From an uncultured Muribaculum sp. (GTDB lineage Bacteria > Bacteroidota > Bacteroidia > Bacteroidales > Muribaculaceae), in contig NZ_CAJTYX010000010.1 of NCBI RefSeq assembly GCF_910583865.1, positions 11,901-75,900 of the forward strand: DNA of 64,000 nucleotides, in the 5' to 3' direction. This document shows positions 44,716 through 54,237 of this stretch, in pieces. Below the pieces are notes generated by a model. The model was not told where the DNA came from. It worked only from the letters and a program-made list of their open reading frames with translations, and searched no databases. Every line of letters starts with the position of its first letter. Within the stretch, counting starts at the first letter, position 1. The position numbers and the translations under genes were made by a program.

Positions 44716-45021
44716 AAAAACAGGTTTTTAATTTAGATATGTTTTCTCACTGAAATCGATTGGGACTCTTATGCCGTCAATCGACTGTATTCCCATAACA
44801 ATATCCCCTATATCGTGGATTGTCAACGAAACCTAAAATGTCGTAACGATAATTTCATCCGTCTACAGAGGAATGATAAGCATGTTGCCGAACCATCAAA
44901 CTCACGTATGAAATTTGTGCTTATGATGTAGAATAATTATCCGCAGATTCCGGGATTCTTGTTGAAAGTACCATGTGTGGAATCCGGATTTTCGCTAATT
45001 TTGCGGAAAAATGAAAGGACG
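44716..45021. other. Divergent intergenic region
   Basis: About 305 bases between the small Cys-tailed gene (minus) and the PHP gene (plus). Only the PHP promoter box at 44996 stands out. The rest is A+T-rich with no frame or repeat that could be supported. Confidence 0.5.
44996..45003 (+). promoter_or_regulatory. -7 element (TAATTTTG) of the PHP gene
   Basis: TAATTTTG lies 19 bases before the chosen ATG at 45022. It rules out the longer frame starting at 44959 because that start would precede the promoter. Confidence 0.6.
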
Positions 45022-45741
45022 ATGGATTTAAGTAAAGTCGAATTGGATGTGCACACCCATACTATTGCGAGCGGCCATGCGTTCAGCACATTGCAGGAGA
45101 TGGTGAAAGCGGCTGCGGAAAAGGGATTGAAATTGTTAGGGGTAACGGAACATGCTTCTGGCATTCCGGGGACATGCGCACCGATTTATTTCCGGAATCT
45201 ACACGTTGTGCCACGCAGGATGTATGGTATAGACCTCATGCTCGGTGCCGAGATCGATATTTTGGACGGGGATGGCAACCTCGACATGGACGATGATATT
45301 ATGTCGCGTCTTGATATCCGAATTGCCGGGATCCATTCACTCTGTTATAGACGGGGGACAAAAGAGGAGAATACGGCAGGGATGATAAAAGCTATCAGCA
45401 ACCCTTGGATCAACATTATCAGCCATCCGGGCGATGGTACTGCCGAACTTGACTTCGAGCCGATAGTGCTTGCAGCCAAAGAACACCATACACTGTTGGA
45501 GATCAACAATAGCTCTCTGAAACCGGTGAGGAACAAGGAGTACGCCCGGGCAAACAATATTGAAATCCTACGCCTGTGTAAGAAGTACGACATGCCCGTG
45601 ATACTCGGAAGCGATGCACATATATCGTTCGACATTGCCAACTATGAATATCTTCCGCCGCTCATTCACGAGACTGAATTCCCGGATGAGCTTGTGATCA
45701 ATCGCTCGCTCTCTGCTTTTAAGTCTTACCTGAATCTCTGA
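45022..45741 (+). CDS. PHP-family phosphatase (YcdX-like)
   Basis: 239 residues from the ATG at 45022. Metal-binding motifs are in order: LDVHTHT near the N-terminus, GVTEHA, GAEIDI, IAGIHS, NIISHPGDG and ILGSDAHIS. This is the complete PHP set of YcdX-type phosphoesterases with a trinuclear metal site. The substrate is unknown. It is followed by pnp, which has its own promoter. Confidence 0.85.
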   Translation: MDLSKVELDVHTHTIASGHAFSTLQEMVKAAAEKGLKLLGVTEHASGIPGTCAPIYFRNLHVVPRRMYGIDLMLGAEIDILDGDGNLDMDDDIMSRLDIRIAGIHSLCYRRGTKEENTAGMIKAISNPWINIISHPGDGTAELDFEPIVLAAKEHHTLLEINNSSLKPVRNKEYARANNIEILRLCKKYDMPVILGSDAHISFDIANYEYLPPLIHETEFPDELVINRSLSAFKSYLNL

Positions 45742-45843
45742 ATATCCGTCAGGCACAAAAATTTGTGATGCGAGGATTGGCATGTATTATATCGGCATAA
45801 AAAATTTATTTACAATTTATTAGGCGGGTTTGGGGAAATTTGC

Positions 45844-45851
45844 TATCTTTG
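45844..45851 (+). promoter_or_regulatory. -7 element (TATCTTTG) of pnp
   Basis: TATCTTTG lies 60 bases before the pnp ATG in an A+T-rich stretch, leaving a leader of about 50 bases. Confidence 0.6.
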
Positions 45852-45911
45852 TGCGATTTTTTGTATAAGAAAAACAGACTATACAATCTTACAGAGACAT
45901 ATAATTAATTT

Positions 45912-48179
45912 ATGGCACAACCAATCAAGAAAACCATCGCGCTGCCCGACGGGCGTACCATCACGCTCGAGACCGGCAAACTCGCCAAGCAGGCCGATGG
46001 AGCGGTAGAGCTGCGCATGGGCAACACCATGCTCCTGGCCACTGTGGTGTCGGCGAAGGAAGCCGGCGAGGGGGTCGACTTTATGCCCCTCCAGGTAGAG
46101 TACAAGGAGAAATTCTCTTCAGCGGGACGTTTCCCCGGCGGTTTCCTCAAGCGTGAGGGCCGCGCATCCGATTATGAAATCCTGACAGCACGCCTTGTCG
46201 ACCGCGTACTCCGTCCGCTTTTCCCCGACAACTATCATGCCGATACGTTTGTCAACATCATCATGTTCTCTGCCGACGGCGAGGACATGCCCGACGCGCT
46301 CGCAGGCCTTGCAGCTTCCGCAGCAATCGCCGTGAGCGACATACCCTTCAACGGGCCTATCTCCGAAGTGCGTGTGGCCCGCATTAACGGCGAATTCGTT
46401 ATCGACCCCACATTCGAGCAGCTCAAGGATGCCGACATGGAGCTGATGGTTGGTGCCACCTACGAAAATATCATGATGGTCGAGGGCGAAATGAAGGAGG
46501 TCAGCGAGGCCGACCTTCTCGCCGCACTGAAGGCCGCCCACGATGCCATCAAGGTGCAGTGCAAGGCTCAGATGGAGCTTGCCGAAGAGCTTCACGTGGT
46601 GAAGCGCGAATACTGCCACGAGGTCAACGACGAGGACCTGCGCAAGGACGTGCACGACAAGTGCTACGACAAGGCCTACGAGGTGGCCAAGGCCGGATGT
46701 GCCGACAAACACTGGCGTATGGACCACTTCGACGCCATCTGCGACGAATATATCGAGAGCCTCCCCGAGGAGGAGCGTGAGGAAAAGACTCCGCTGGTGA
46801 AGCGCTACTACCACGACGTGGAGCGCGAGGCCATGCGCCGCTGCGTGCTCGACGAGGGCGTGCGTCTCGACGGTCGCAAGACCACCGAGATCCGTCCCAT
46901 CTGGATCGAGACAGACTACGTGCCCGGCCCTCACGGATCGGCCGTGTTCACCCGTGGCGAGACACAGGCCCTCGCTACCGTAACCCTCGGTACCAAGATG
47001 GACGAGAAGATACTTGACGACGTGCTCAACCAGGGCAAGGAGCGTTTCCTGCTCCACTACAACTTCCCCCCGTTCTCTACCGGCGAGGCCAAGGCCCAGC
47101 GCGGTGTAGGACGTCGCGAGGTGGGCCATGGCAATCTTGCCCACCGCGCCCTCAAGGGGATGTTCCCTGACGATTTCCCCTATGTCTGCCGCATCGTGAG
47201 CGACATCCTCGAGAGCAACGGTTCCTCGTCGATGGCTACCGTATGTGCCGGCACTCTCGCCCTGCTCGACGCCGGTGTGAAGATGAAGAAGCCCGTCAGC
47301 GGTATCGCAATGGGGCTTATCACTGATTCCGACGGCTCGAAGTATGCCGTGCTTTCCGATATCCTCGGCGATGAGGACCATCTCGGCGACATGGACTTCA
47401 AGGTGACAGGCACACGCGACGGCATCACCGCCACACAGATGGACATCAAGGTCGACGGCCTCAGCTACGAAGTGCTCGAAAAGGCCCTCAACCAGGCTCG
47501 TGAAGGTCGTATGCATATTCTCGACAAAATCTGCGAGGCTATCCCCGCACCGCGTGCCGACTACAAGCCCCACGTGCCGCGCATCGAGACCATGCTCATC
47601 CCCAAGGAACTTATCGGTGCTGTCATCGGCCCGGGCGGAAAGGTCATCCAGGGCATCCAGGAGGCTTCCGGAGCTACTGTCTCCATCGACGAAATCGACG
47701 AGGGCGGCTATATCGAGGTGGCTTCCAACAACAAGGAGTCGATGGACAAGGCTCTCGATATGATCCGCGCCATCGTGGCTCTTCCCGAGGAAGGCAAGGT
47801 ATACCATGGCAAGGTGCGCTCGATACTCGACTTCGGTGCATTCGTGGAGTTCATGCCCAACCGCGACGGTCTGCTTCACATTTCTGAGATCTCATGGGAG
47901 CGTCTTGAAAACATGGAGGCTTCCGGCCTGAAAGAGGGAGACGAGGTAGAGGTGAAGCTCATCGAGATTGACAAAAAGACCGGCAAGTACCGCCTGTCGA
48001 TGCGTGCTCTCCAGCCCAAGCCCGAAGGCTACGTTGAGCCGCAGCGCCGCGAGCGCGGCCCGCGTCCCGAGCGAGGTGGCGACCGTCCCCGTCGTGAAGG
48101 CGGTGACCGTGGTCCGCGTCGTGACCGTGGCGACCGTCCCGAACGAGGCGAGCGTCCGCGCCGCGAACCCCGCGACTGA
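45912..48179 (+). CDS. pnp: Polyribonucleotide nucleotidyltransferase (PNPase)
   Basis: 755 residues. Two RNase PH domains flank an alpha-helical linker. The second carries [21 protein letters not shown] and the active-site strand [19 protein letters not shown] domain ([23 protein letters not shown]) and an S1 domain ([30 protein letters not shown]) follow. It degrades RNA phosphorolytically in the cytoplasm. After the S1 domain, about the last 45 residues are an Arg/Gly/Pro/Asp-rich disordered tail (repeats such as [16 protein letters not shown]), longer than in enterobacterial PNPase. It ends at a strong terminator. Confidence 0.95.
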   Translation: MAQPIKKTIALPDGRTITLETGKLAKQADGAVELRMGNTMLLATVVSAKEAGEGVDFMPLQVEYKEKFSSAGRFPGGFLKREGRASDYEILTARLVDRVLRPLFPDNYHADTFVNIIMFSADGEDMPDALAGLAASAAIAVSDIPFNGPISEVRVARINGEFVIDPTFEQLKDADMELMVGATYENIMMVEGEMKEVSEADLLAALKAAHDAIKVQCKAQMELAEELHVVKREYCHEVNDEDLRKDVHDKCYDKAYEVAKAGCADKHWRMDHFDAICDEYIESLPEEEREEKTPLVKRYYHDVEREAMRRCVLDEGVRLDGRKTTEIRPIWIETDYVPGPHGSAVFTRGETQALATVTLGTKMDEKILDDVLNQGKERFLLHYNFPPFSTGEAKAQRGVGRREVGHGNLAHRALKGMFPDDFPYVCRIVSDILESNGSSSMATVCAGTLALLDAGVKMKKPVSGIAMGLITDSDGSKYAVLSDILGDEDHLGDMDFKVTGTRDGITATQMDIKVDGLSYEVLEKALNQAREGRMHILDKICEAIPAPRADYKPHVPRIETMLIPKELIGAVIGPGGKVIQGIQEASGATVSIDEIDEGGYIEVASNNKESMDKALDMIRAIVALPEEGKVYHGKVRSILDFGAFVEFMPNRDGLLHISEISWERLENMEASGLKEGDEVEVKLIEIDKKTGKYRLSMRALQPKPEGYVEPQRRERGPRPERGGDRPRREGGDRGPRRDRGDRPERGERPRREPRD

Positions 48180-48205
48180 TAACGTCCATACCTGCAATTG
48201 ACATA

Positions 48206-48247
48206 AAGTTCCGCATGCCGCCTGCCAAGGCCGTGCGGAACTTTTTT
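48206..48247 (+). terminator. Intrinsic terminator of pnp
   Basis: AAGTTCCGCA (48206-48215) pairs with TGCGGAACTT (48234-48243), followed by six Ts in total. It also shows that a frame starting at 48215 cannot be the start of the next gene. Confidence 0.85.
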
Positions 48248-48357
48248 GCATTCTTTCCCCCGGCTTATGTTTTCGGCCGACTTTACGGCAATAAGAGGCT
48301 GGCTGATGGCAAAAATATGCGATATTTGGATTTGTGCAAGAAAAAAGATTGGTGTGG

Positions 48358-48388
48358 TTTGCGAATTACTAAAATATGCCTAAATTTG
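48358..48388 (+). promoter_or_regulatory. Promoter of the 48422 gene
   Basis: TTTG (48358-48361), 19-bp spacer and TAAATTTG (48381-48388) match the Bacteroidota consensus closely. It supports the ATG at 48422. Confidence 0.8.
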
Positions 48389-48421
48389 CGTCCATTGACA
48401 AACATTAATACATATTTGCGT

Positions 48422-49378
48422 ATGAAAAGACTATACACCATTTTGGGCGCCATTGCGTTGGCTGCCGCCGTCATGACACAAAACGTGGCCGCACAACAAG
48501 CCGGCTACACTATGCTTAAATACACCGTTACTCCTGCCGATGGCGAGACGGTCGATGCATTGGAGACAATAGTAATTGATTTCCCTGATCCGGTCGACGG
48601 CATTGATGCCCATATCTCTCCGTCGAATATCGGCAATTATGCCACGTTGACATGCGGCTCTACGGTTATCAAGGCCCAGAAGCTTGAAGCCGGTACGCGC
48701 GAGATAAGCAAGGCATATATCTCATTCCCCAAGACCACCGTTCCGGGTACCTATGTGCTTTCTATTGATGAAGGTGTCTTTATGGACTATGAACAGTCTG
48801 AATCTCACGACGAAGGTGAGGGATACAGCGTCAATCCTCCTATCACTGCCACCTATACCATCAAGGGCGCTCTCCCGGAGACCACGATGAGCAAGTACAC
48901 CCTTGATCCCGCCGACGGCAGCGAGGTCACTTCGCTATCTACAATAATAGTATCGTTCCCCACCACGAATAATTATGATGGTATAGACATATACAGCTAT
49001 TCAAATAAGGCTGTGCTTAAGAAAAACGGCGAAACTGTTGCCACGTCGTCAAGCATCGAGGTGATGGACGACTATTATTCGGCAAGAATTATATTTGATA
49101 CGTCAGTCAAGGAAGCCGGAACCTATACTTTGATAATCCCCGCCGAGACGTTCAAGGATTATTCTACTTCTGGTGATGAGGCTGTCACCAACTACGAGAT
49201 TACCGCCACCTACACCATCAAGGGAACTTCCGGAATAGATGAGGTGGAGGATGCCGTTGTTGATACTCCGGCTACTGTCTATGACCTTTATGGCCGCAGG
49301 ATGAAGAATGCTGATGTTCATAAACTTGATCCGGGCCTATATATCGTCAACGGTAAGAAAGTTTTCGTAAGAAGATGA
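48422..49378 (+). CDS. Secreted two-repeat protein with C-terminal sorting-like tag
   Basis: 318 residues from the ATG at 48422 (signal peptide MKRLYTILGAIALAAAVMTQNVAA). Two homologous beta domains follow. Each opens with K-Y-T-(V/L)-(T/D)-P-A-D-G and a S/TLxTI(V/I)xxFP strand and closes with GTYxLxI and a TATYTIKG strand (about 30-150 and 155-270), resembling Bacteroidales Ig-like modules. The tail begins TSGIDEV and ends YDLYGRRMKNADVHKLDPGLYIVNGKKVFVRR, a short T9SS-like sorting tail. No enzymatic motif. It overlaps the next gene by 4 bases (ATGA), so the two are coupled. Confidence 0.8.
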   Translation: MKRLYTILGAIALAAAVMTQNVAAQQAGYTMLKYTVTPADGETVDALETIVIDFPDPVDGIDAHISPSNIGNYATLTCGSTVIKAQKLEAGTREISKAYISFPKTTVPGTYVLSIDEGVFMDYEQSESHDEGEGYSVNPPITATYTIKGALPETTMSKYTLDPADGSEVTSLSTIIVSFPTTNNYDGIDIYSYSNKAVLKKNGETVATSSSIEVMDDYYSARIIFDTSVKEAGTYTLIIPAETFKDYSTSGDEAVTNYEITATYTIKGTSGIDEVEDAVVDTPATVYDLYGRRMKNADVHKLDPGLYIVNGKKVFVRR

Positions 49379-50643
49379 GACATTTACGAGTCGCATTTAT
49401 ATCGTCGTTGTTGCCGGTAGCCTTGGGGTTGTCGGCAACACCTCTCTTACCGGCATTCGGAGAGTGCGGTATTACGATCCCTTATGCGGAGGTAGAAATG
49501 ATGGACGGAAACGGCAGGACATGCCGCACAGTCATGCCTTCATCACGTTCCGTGCAGGAGTATGACAAGGATATCGCTTCCGACTATGATTGCTGCTATT
49601 ATTGGCTTGAAAGCTCCGGTGCGATTTCCAGCACATGGGAGACTACGATTACCGAGATCGTGGCGGCTGACGCTGACGGGAAATATCTTATCAAAGGTCT
49701 GTTCGCCGATACGTTCCGTCCTGAGGGCGACAAAGAGTTTGCCGTGGATGATATCGAAGCCGGTTACGACCCTGCTACCGGAGTCATGACCATTACTTGT
49801 GGGCAGCATCTGTTTGACTACAAGTCGGGTGACGATACGTTTCCCATCTCTCTGCTCGCTATAAGGAAGGGCGCTAACGGATGGAACATCACAGCTGACG
49901 GTACTTTGCGGATGCTTCGCACTGAGCGCGGTTTCGGGGTTCTCGCGGATTCGGAGGCCGTGGGATTTTATCTCGGTATGATCAATCCCGACACCGGTCG
50001 TATATCCGGATTCGGAGGCGCGATATATCCGGAGTTCCATGAATTCAACGGAGTGATGATCTACATGGTAACTGCCGATGTCGATACGCAGATGATGGCT
50101 ATGATGTGCGACATCTACAGCTATGTCGATGAAGGGAAGATACACATATCCAATTTCGCTAACTTCGGCTATCATGTCACCATGACGATGGACTACGACA
50201 GTGCGAAAGGTGAGGCATGGGCCGTCGATGCAAAGCTCGACGAGCTTCAGAACCTCGATGGCGGCATGACTCCATTCTATGCGGCCAACTCCCTTTATGG
50301 CGATTCGGATTACGGTATGCCGGTCGTTGACGATGCCGGTCGGTTCTATCTCAGCGCAGCCATAACCAAGGACAATATCGGGAATTCAGTGTTGCAGATA
50401 CCGATTTGGGGGGCCTATATAGAGCAGAACATGCTTGCGCTCTACGGCTCGACCAATATAATGCTGTTCTATCCGCTCCCTGACAGTTCAAGCGGCATAG
50501 ACGAAGTGACGTCTGATCCGGATGAGAATGGCGCTATCGCCCCGGTCTATTATGACCTTCAGGGACATCTTGTCGCCACTCCTGTCAAAGGATGTCTATA
50601 TGTGCGTGTCGACGGTTCTAAAGCCGATAAGGTTATCTATTGA
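49375..50643 (+). CDS. Secreted hypothetical protein with the same C-terminal tag
   Basis: 422 residues with a signal peptide (about 1-22). The body, with KYLIKGLFADTF, GYDPATGVMTITCGQHLF and the DGTLRMLRTERGFGVLADSE region, resembles beta-propeller or lectin-like proteins of unknown function from Bacteroidales; it was not assigned to a family. The tail SSGIDEV...PVYYDLQGHLVATPVKGCLYVRVDGSKADKVIY repeats the pattern of the upstream gene. The 4-base overlap with that gene indicates joint production, possibly as a surface pair. Confidence 0.75.
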   Translation: MRHLRVAFISSLLPVALGLSATPLLPAFGECGITIPYAEVEMMDGNGRTCRTVMPSSRSVQEYDKDIASDYDCCYYWLESSGAISSTWETTITEIVAADADGKYLIKGLFADTFRPEGDKEFAVDDIEAGYDPATGVMTITCGQHLFDYKSGDDTFPISLLAIRKGANGWNITADGTLRMLRTERGFGVLADSEAVGFYLGMINPDTGRISGFGGAIYPEFHEFNGVMIYMVTADVDTQMMAMMCDIYSYVDEGKIHISNFANFGYHVTMTMDYDSAKGEAWAVDAKLDELQNLDGGMTPFYAANSLYGDSDYGMPVVDDAGRFYLSAAITKDNIGNSVLQIPIWGAYIEQNMLALYGSTNIMLFYPLPDSSSGIDEVTSDPDENGAIAPVYYDLQGHLVATPVKGCLYVRVDGSKADKVIY

Positions 50644-50648
50644 TTGAC

Positions 50649-50723
50649 CGCACAAAGCCCCCAAAGAGCACAGAGGATTTTGTATTAATCTCTGTGCTCT
50701 TTGGGGGCTCTGTGCGTTTTTTT
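50649..50723 (+). terminator. Long-stem terminator between convergent operons
   Basis: About 27 nearly perfect base pairs join 50649-50675 to 50690-50716 (AAGCCCCCAAAGAGCACAG and its complement at the core). Seven Ts follow on the plus strand. It ends the secreted-pair transcript and probably also stops the efflux operon arriving from the minus strand. Confidence 0.85.
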
Positions 50724-50736
50724 CGGCTACGTCGGT

Positions 50737-51960
50737 TCAGGGTACGGAGGGGAGGCGGTAGTGGCGGCGATCGTAGCTGCGCGCCCAACGCTCTGTGACG
50801 CATGCGATGATGAAGTAGGCCACGGTGAGCGCCCACAGCATTCCGTATTGGGTGCTCATTTCGGCGAGCGACGCTCCGTTGGCATCGATGCCGACGAAAC
50901 CCTGCACGCCCCATGTCGCGGGGACGAATCCCGACACGATGCTCCATAGCGGGTTCATGGCAGTGTGGGGCCATGTGAGGCCGGAGAGGAACAGGAAGAA
51001 TATCGATGTGAACACAAACACCGGGAAGCAACTCTCACGCTCCGAAATCATGACGGAGAGGATCTGGCCAAGGAATATCGATGCGAGCATCATGGGGGCG
51101 ATGAACATCAGATAGTCGAACGGATCGCCCACATGGGGCAGACTGAACATCATGGGCACATAGTGCAGAATGTATACAGTCAGCGGCATGTAGATGGTGA
51201 ACACGGCAAGCGCACGCCCGAGTATGGAGGCCGACATCGGGCCTGCCACCTCATCCGGATCGATGCCACCGTTGAGCCTGCGGCGCTCACGCGAGCCTCC
51301 GGCGAGCATCATCACACCCAGTATGGCGCTCTGCTGTAGGATGAGCACGACCAGTCCGACCATGATGAACGACGCGAATCCTTGCGTAGGGTCGCCGAGG
51401 AAGAACGATTGGGTGTCGACCCCCTTCACCGATTCCTGCGGTGCGGTGAAGATGGCTGCCGGAGTCTGGTCGAGCGCTTCGGCCCGGATATCGGCACCGA
51501 GCTGCAGCTGCAGGTCGGTCATGGCGAAGAGTATGCTTCGGTAGCGGAGCAGCAGGCTCATGTCGGTATATAGCGGCAACACGGCCTGCTCCTTGCGGCC
51601 TATGGAGCGTGCATAGTCCTCGGGTATGACGAGTATCGAGTAGACCTTGCGCTCCTTGGCCCACTCCTTTGCCTCCTGAAGCGACGACGCATAGCCGGCC
51701 ACGCCTATGTACTGCGTGGCATCGATCATCCTTGCCAGCTTGCGCGACTCGGCGGTGCGGCTGTTGTCGACTATCGCCATGGGAAGGTCGGTGACTACCT
51801 CAGGATTATAGATGAGAGTGTAGGTGATAGGGTAGAGCAGGGGGAGGGCTATGAAGAAGAGCATCACACCCTTGTCGCGCCAGGTGAGCCTGTAGCCGTT
51901 GAGCAGCGAGCGGTAGAGCGTCGACCACCATTGTCTTATATCTGAAAATATGCGTGACAT
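50737..51960 (-). CDS. ABC-2 type transporter permease
   Basis: 407 residues. One N-terminal membrane segment (about 33-52), a large extracytoplasmic domain (DLPMAIVDNSRTAESRKLARMIDATQYIGV...KVYSILVIPEDYARSIGR) and five C-terminal segments make an ABC2_membrane_3 protein, the layout of YhiH/YbhR-type drug exporters. It starts 7 bases after the stop of a paralogous permease, with which it probably forms a heterodimer. No ATPase gene is in the operon. Confidence 0.85.
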   Translation of the reverse strand: MSRIFSDIRQWWSTLYRSLLNGYRLTWRDKGVMLFFIALPLLYPITYTLIYNPEVVTDLPMAIVDNSRTAESRKLARMIDATQYIGVAGYASSLQEAKEWAKERKVYSILVIPEDYARSIGRKEQAVLPLYTDMSLLLRYRSILFAMTDLQLQLGADIRAEALDQTPAAIFTAPQESVKGVDTQSFFLGDPTQGFASFIMVGLVVLILQQSAILGVMMLAGGSRERRRLNGGIDPDEVAGPMSASILGRALAVFTIYMPLTVYILHYVPMMFSLPHVGDPFDYLMFIAPMMLASIFLGQILSVMISERESCFPVFVFTSIFFLFLSGLTWPHTAMNPLWSIVSGFVPATWGVQGFVGIDANGASLAEMSTQYGMLWALTVAYFIIACVTERWARSYDRRHYRLPSVP

Positions 51961-51967
51961 GGCTGTA

Positions 51968-53119
51968 TCAGGGGATATAAACGGGATGATATGCGTAGCG
52001 ACGCAGCTTCCACAGCATGGTGAATGGGAGCGCGAGGAATGCGATCAGCGCGACGAATTCCCAGCGGCAGTAGTATAGTTCGTAGCCGTTGAGCGCCGTG
52101 TTGATGTAGATAAGGAAGTAGTAGCGGATGGGGAGGATGTAGGAGAATATGCCAACACCTCCGTACATCTGTTCGACGGGGAATGAGAATCCGGCAATCG
52201 AGAATGAGAGTATGCCCGTGAGCGACAGTATCGACAGGGCGAACCGCAGGTTGGGGATTATGGCGCAGATGAAGAGGGCGAACGCCTGGCTCGCGGCGAT
52301 GAACAGCAGCATGGCTGCCACCATACCCCACATACTCCCGTTGAGCGGGAAATGGCTGAAGCCGTAGAGAATCCCGAGGATGGCCATACCTACAGTGGCG
52401 AATATGATAAACTGTGGTATGAGCTTTCCGAAGCATGCCTTGACTATTGAGCCGCCGGCATCCTCTATCCACCGGATGGAGCTTCCACGCTTTATCTCCT
52501 GAAGGAAGGAGAATGCCGTAATCTGGAATATTATCAGCTGCAATGCGCAGGGGATGAATGAGTTACTGAGGTAAATCGAATAGTTGGTCCAGGGGTTGCC
52601 GTAGGGATGGCCTTGTGTCACCACAGGCTGCACCATGTTCTGCACAAGCTGTTCGCCGACTCCCGCGCTTACCAGTGAAGTGACCATTATGCCTCCGGTG
52701 GTGGTTACTGCGGTCTGTTTGAATGATTTGAACGACAGAGACCCGGGCACATAGTATGCGAGATTGACGTAGTAGGTGATGGTGGTCTCCTTGCCGCTGA
52801 CGGCATCACGCTCGAAGTCGGCGGGAATCATGAAGAAACCGTAGATCTTTCCTTTGCGCAGAAGCTGCATGGCCTCGCTGTAGCTTTCGGGCGCATAGGC
52901 CACGTCGACCAGCTCGCTTGCTGCGAGGTTGCGCGCCGTGCGCCTGGAGGTGGTGGTATGGTCGAGGTCGACTATGGCGGTAGGCAGTTGCAGAGGGAGG
53001 CCTGCGCTCATGAGGTCGAGCAGGAACCATGCCGTGACCATCGGCACCACTACCATCACTATCAGATAGAGCGGTCGGCTTGTGAGCTGCCGGAAACCGT
53101 CGATTATGGCTTTGCGCAT
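51968..53119 (-). CDS. ABC-2 type transporter permease
   Basis: 383 residues with the same layout as the next gene: one membrane segment near residue 20-40, an external domain (LQLPTAIVDLDHTTTSRRTARNLAASELVDV...KIYGFFMIPADFERDAVSG) and five or so C-terminal segments (LSLTGILSFSIAGFSFPVEQMYGGVGIFSYILPIRYYF). It is preceded by an adaptor and a TolC gene, so it is the inner-membrane part of a tripartite exporter. A G-rich repeat fills the 67 bases between it and the adaptor gene. Confidence 0.85.
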   Translation of the reverse strand: MRKAIIDGFRQLTSRPLYLIVMVVVPMVTAWFLLDLMSAGLPLQLPTAIVDLDHTTTSRRTARNLAASELVDVAYAPESYSEAMQLLRKGKIYGFFMIPADFERDAVSGKETTITYYVNLAYYVPGSLSFKSFKQTAVTTTGGIMVTSLVSAGVGEQLVQNMVQPVVTQGHPYGNPWTNYSIYLSNSFIPCALQLIIFQITAFSFLQEIKRGSSIRWIEDAGGSIVKACFGKLIPQFIIFATVGMAILGILYGFSHFPLNGSMWGMVAAMLLFIAASQAFALFICAIIPNLRFALSILSLTGILSFSIAGFSFPVEQMYGGVGIFSYILPIRYYFLIYINTALNGYELYYCRWEFVALIAFLALPFTMLWKLRRYAYHPVYIP

Positions 53120-53127
53120 GGTGGAGG

Positions 53128-53175
53128 GGATTATAGGGAGGATAGGGACATTAGGAAGGATAGGGACATTAAGGA
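53128..53175. repeat. AGGGACA/AGGGAGG repeat in the efflux operon
   Basis: GATAGGGACATTA occurs twice 18 bases apart (53141 and 53159), preceded by TATAGGGAGG. It is the second of three intergenic runs with the same vocabulary (11938-12050, 56605-56652). Confidence 0.5.
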
Positions 53176-53186
53176 TTTTGAGGGCA

Positions 53187-54209
53187 TCAGTTGGGTTTGT
53201 GCCAGATTACAGTCATGCCGGGGCGCAGGTCGTCAATCTGCTCGTTGGGGCGCACCTTCACCTGGAATGTGCGCGAGTCCCATTCGCCCGTCGCTTTCGT
53301 GGCACGCCATGCGGCGTAATCGCCCATGTCGCGTACGTAGTAGACAGTGCCTTTCACCTTCTTCTTGTCAAGGGCCGGAATCTCGATTTCAATCTCTTTG
53401 CCTACGGTAAGGTCGTTGAGCAACTGCTCACGAACGTTGAAAGTCACCCACTTGTCCTGCACCTTCAGGAGGCTCATAATGGGAGTGCCGAGTGACACCA
53501 GCTCGCTCTCGTGGGGATATATCACGTCGATCTCTCCGTCGAACGGGGCGGTGAGATACTGGTCCTGGAGCAGGGCTTCCACTTCCATCACACCTCCGGC
53601 TGCCGCATCGACCATAGCCTGCGAGCTTTCTTTGTCCTGGGGCTGTGCGCCCTCCTTGGCCATCTGATACTGGCTGCGGGCCGCGCTCTCTCCTGCTTTT
53701 GCGGCCTCGAATGCGGCTTTGGCTTCGTCGCGGCGCTGCTCGCTCACTACATCCTGCTTGTAGAGGTTTTCCATGCGGGTATAGGTCTTTTCTGCGATGT
53801 TGCGTGCGGCGATGGCCTGCTGCCAGAGGTCGTAGGCACTTTGCACTATCTGGGTGCGCGTGCCGGCGTCGATCTTGCGGTTCTGGGCGGCTGCGGCGTT
53901 TTTCACCGCTTCGGCCTGGTACATCTTGGCATCGGCGAGCGAACTGTGGATATGCACGAGCGTGTCGCCGGCCTTTACTTTCTGACCCTCCTCCACGTAG
54001 ATTTCCATCACGCGCCCCGGAAGCTTGCCGGATATGCGTATGGATGTGGCCTCGGCCTGTCCTTCAAGGATGTCGGACTTCGGCTTGAGGAAGAGGAAAC
54101 CTATGAGAGCCACCAGTGCGGTGACTATGACCACTATGACGAGTGAGCCTACGAGCTTGCTGTCGCGCTCTTGTTTTACCGGTGTCGGGGTTGAATCGTT
54201 AGTTGCCAT
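53187..54209 (-). CDS. HlyD-family periplasmic adaptor subunit
   Basis: 340 residues from the ATG at 54209. The frame stays open to 54287 but that would overlap the TolC gene and place 26 unrelated residues before the membrane segment. One N-terminal transmembrane helix (VGSLVIVVIVTALVALIGFLFL) is followed by a lipoyl half (RISGKLPGRVMEIYVEEGQKVKAGDTLVHI), a long coiled-coil hairpin (about 85-190) and the second lipoyl half (LTAPFDGEIDVIYPHESELVSLGTPIMSLL). It bridges the ABC permeases and TolC. Confidence 0.88.
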   Translation of the reverse strand: MATNDSTPTPVKQERDSKLVGSLVIVVIVTALVALIGFLFLKPKSDILEGQAEATSIRISGKLPGRVMEIYVEEGQKVKAGDTLVHIHSSLADAKMYQAEAVKNAAAAQNRKIDAGTRTQIVQSAYDLWQQAIAARNIAEKTYTRMENLYKQDVVSEQRRDEAKAAFEAAKAGESAARSQYQMAKEGAQPQDKESSQAMVDAAAGGVMEVEALLQDQYLTAPFDGEIDVIYPHESELVSLGTPIMSLLKVQDKWVTFNVREQLLNDLTVGKEIEIEIPALDKKKVKGTVYYVRDMGDYAAWRATKATGEWDSRTFQVKVRPNEQIDDLRPGMTVIWHKPN

Positions 54210-54237
54210 GGGTGTGTATGCGATGAGGTGAATTTTG

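Noticed and set aside
46119..47879. 586-codon open frame antisense to pnp
   Set aside because: It mirrors the pnp coding frame in G+C-rich DNA, has no signal, domain or promoter, and its His/Val/Leu-rich composition is typical of antisense shadow frames.
48215..48421. Upstream extension of the 48422 gene
   Set aside because: The extension begins inside the pnp terminator and spans the gene's own promoter; the signal peptide begins at 48422.
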